From assembly GCF_000149955.1 (NCBI RefSeq), contig NW_017264850.1, forward strand, positions 59,106-123,105: 64,000 nt of DNA. Direction: 5' to 3'. This DNA comes from Fusarium oxysporum f. sp. lycopersici 4287 (lineage: Eukaryota; Ascomycota; Sordariomycetes; Hypocreales; Nectriaceae). The stretch's first letter is position 1; every line of letters starts with the position of its first letter. The notes beneath the pieces are model-generated. The model did no database searches. It was not told where the DNA came from and saw only the letters and a program-made list of their open reading frames with translations. Shown piece by piece: positions 64,000 to 64,000 of the stretch. The translations under genes were made by a program, and so were the position numbers.

Positions 64000-64000
64000 T

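Larger units (their letters stand above)
63216..64000 (-). mobile_element. Pogo/Fot-type (Tc1-mariner) transposon, one end
   Basis: The end begins ACGTGTAT at 63216 after TA (63214-63215) and carries two perfect 17-bp tandem units GATAAGCGAGTGTCACA (63224-63240, 63241-63257). The transposase reads inward from the other end, beyond the window. The layout (8 bp plus two 17-bp units) equals the dead element at 38174, though the units differ in sequence. Little AT conversion: this copy looks recent or untouched. Confidence 0.88.

Overview
The window is nuclear DNA of a filamentous ascomycete, most likely a Fusarium-type Sordariomycete. Genes are split by short introns (about 45-100 bp, GTRNGY donors, CTRAC-like branch sites). 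Fungus-specific families dominate: Zn2Cys6 and C2H2 regulators with fungal regulatory domains, SP-family MFS sugar carriers, trichothecene-acetyltransferase-like BAHD enzymes, an Ssn6-like TPR protein. AT-rich blocks hold a mutated pogo/Fot-type transposon. About 25 genes can be built; exon joins were worked out by hand from reading frame plus GT-AG (twice GC-AG) borders.

Layout. 0-14.5 kb: an acyl-CoA catabolic cluster. It has a CoA-transferase/2-methylacyl-CoA racemase end (-SKL), two related Zn2Cys6 regulators, an acyl-CoA dehydrogenase (-TKL), a peroxisomal multifunctional enzyme type 2 (-THL), a short-chain dehydrogenase and an NAD(P)-binding protein. The enzyme set and tails resemble a peroxisomal route for 2-methyl-branched acyl chains. 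CCTCGG/CCGAGG hexamers sit in the cluster's intergenic regions. 15-22 kb: a degraded secreted-protein candidate, a conserved fungal protein, a ubiquitin-like/zinc-ribbon protein whose frame runs into Ssn6-like TPRs, a Thr-rich secreted pseudogene and a small barrel protein. 22.7-31.6 kb: two MFS sugar transporters, a Zn2Cys6 regulator and a Gfo/Idh/MocA oxidoreductase, probably a sugar or polyol uptake/oxidation group. 31.6-37.5 kb: two BAHD acyltransferases (one crossed by a 247-N gap) and an alpha/beta hydrolase. 37.5-40.2 kb: AT-rich DNA with a dead pogo/Fot-like element.

40.3-55.6 kb: a likely aromatic-amide catabolic cluster. It comprises a C2H2 regulator, a salicylate-hydroxylase-like FAD monooxygenase, an old yellow enzyme, an MFS carrier, a phenol-2-monooxygenase-like flavoprotein and an amidase. 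55.7-58.4 kb: an orphan gene, then a frameshifted remnant resembling the methyltransferase part of a large-DNA-virus mRNA capping enzyme, which is the most unexpected item here. 58.9-64 kb: a protein with an NLR-type fungal N-terminal domain, a small convergent gene, a fragment of a fungal regulator, AT-rich DNA, and the 3' end of an apparently intact pogo/Fot transposon.

Several well-recognised genes between 18 and 57 kb carry single-base frame breaks, often at homopolymers. These may be real decay or assembly error, and they are marked gene by gene.
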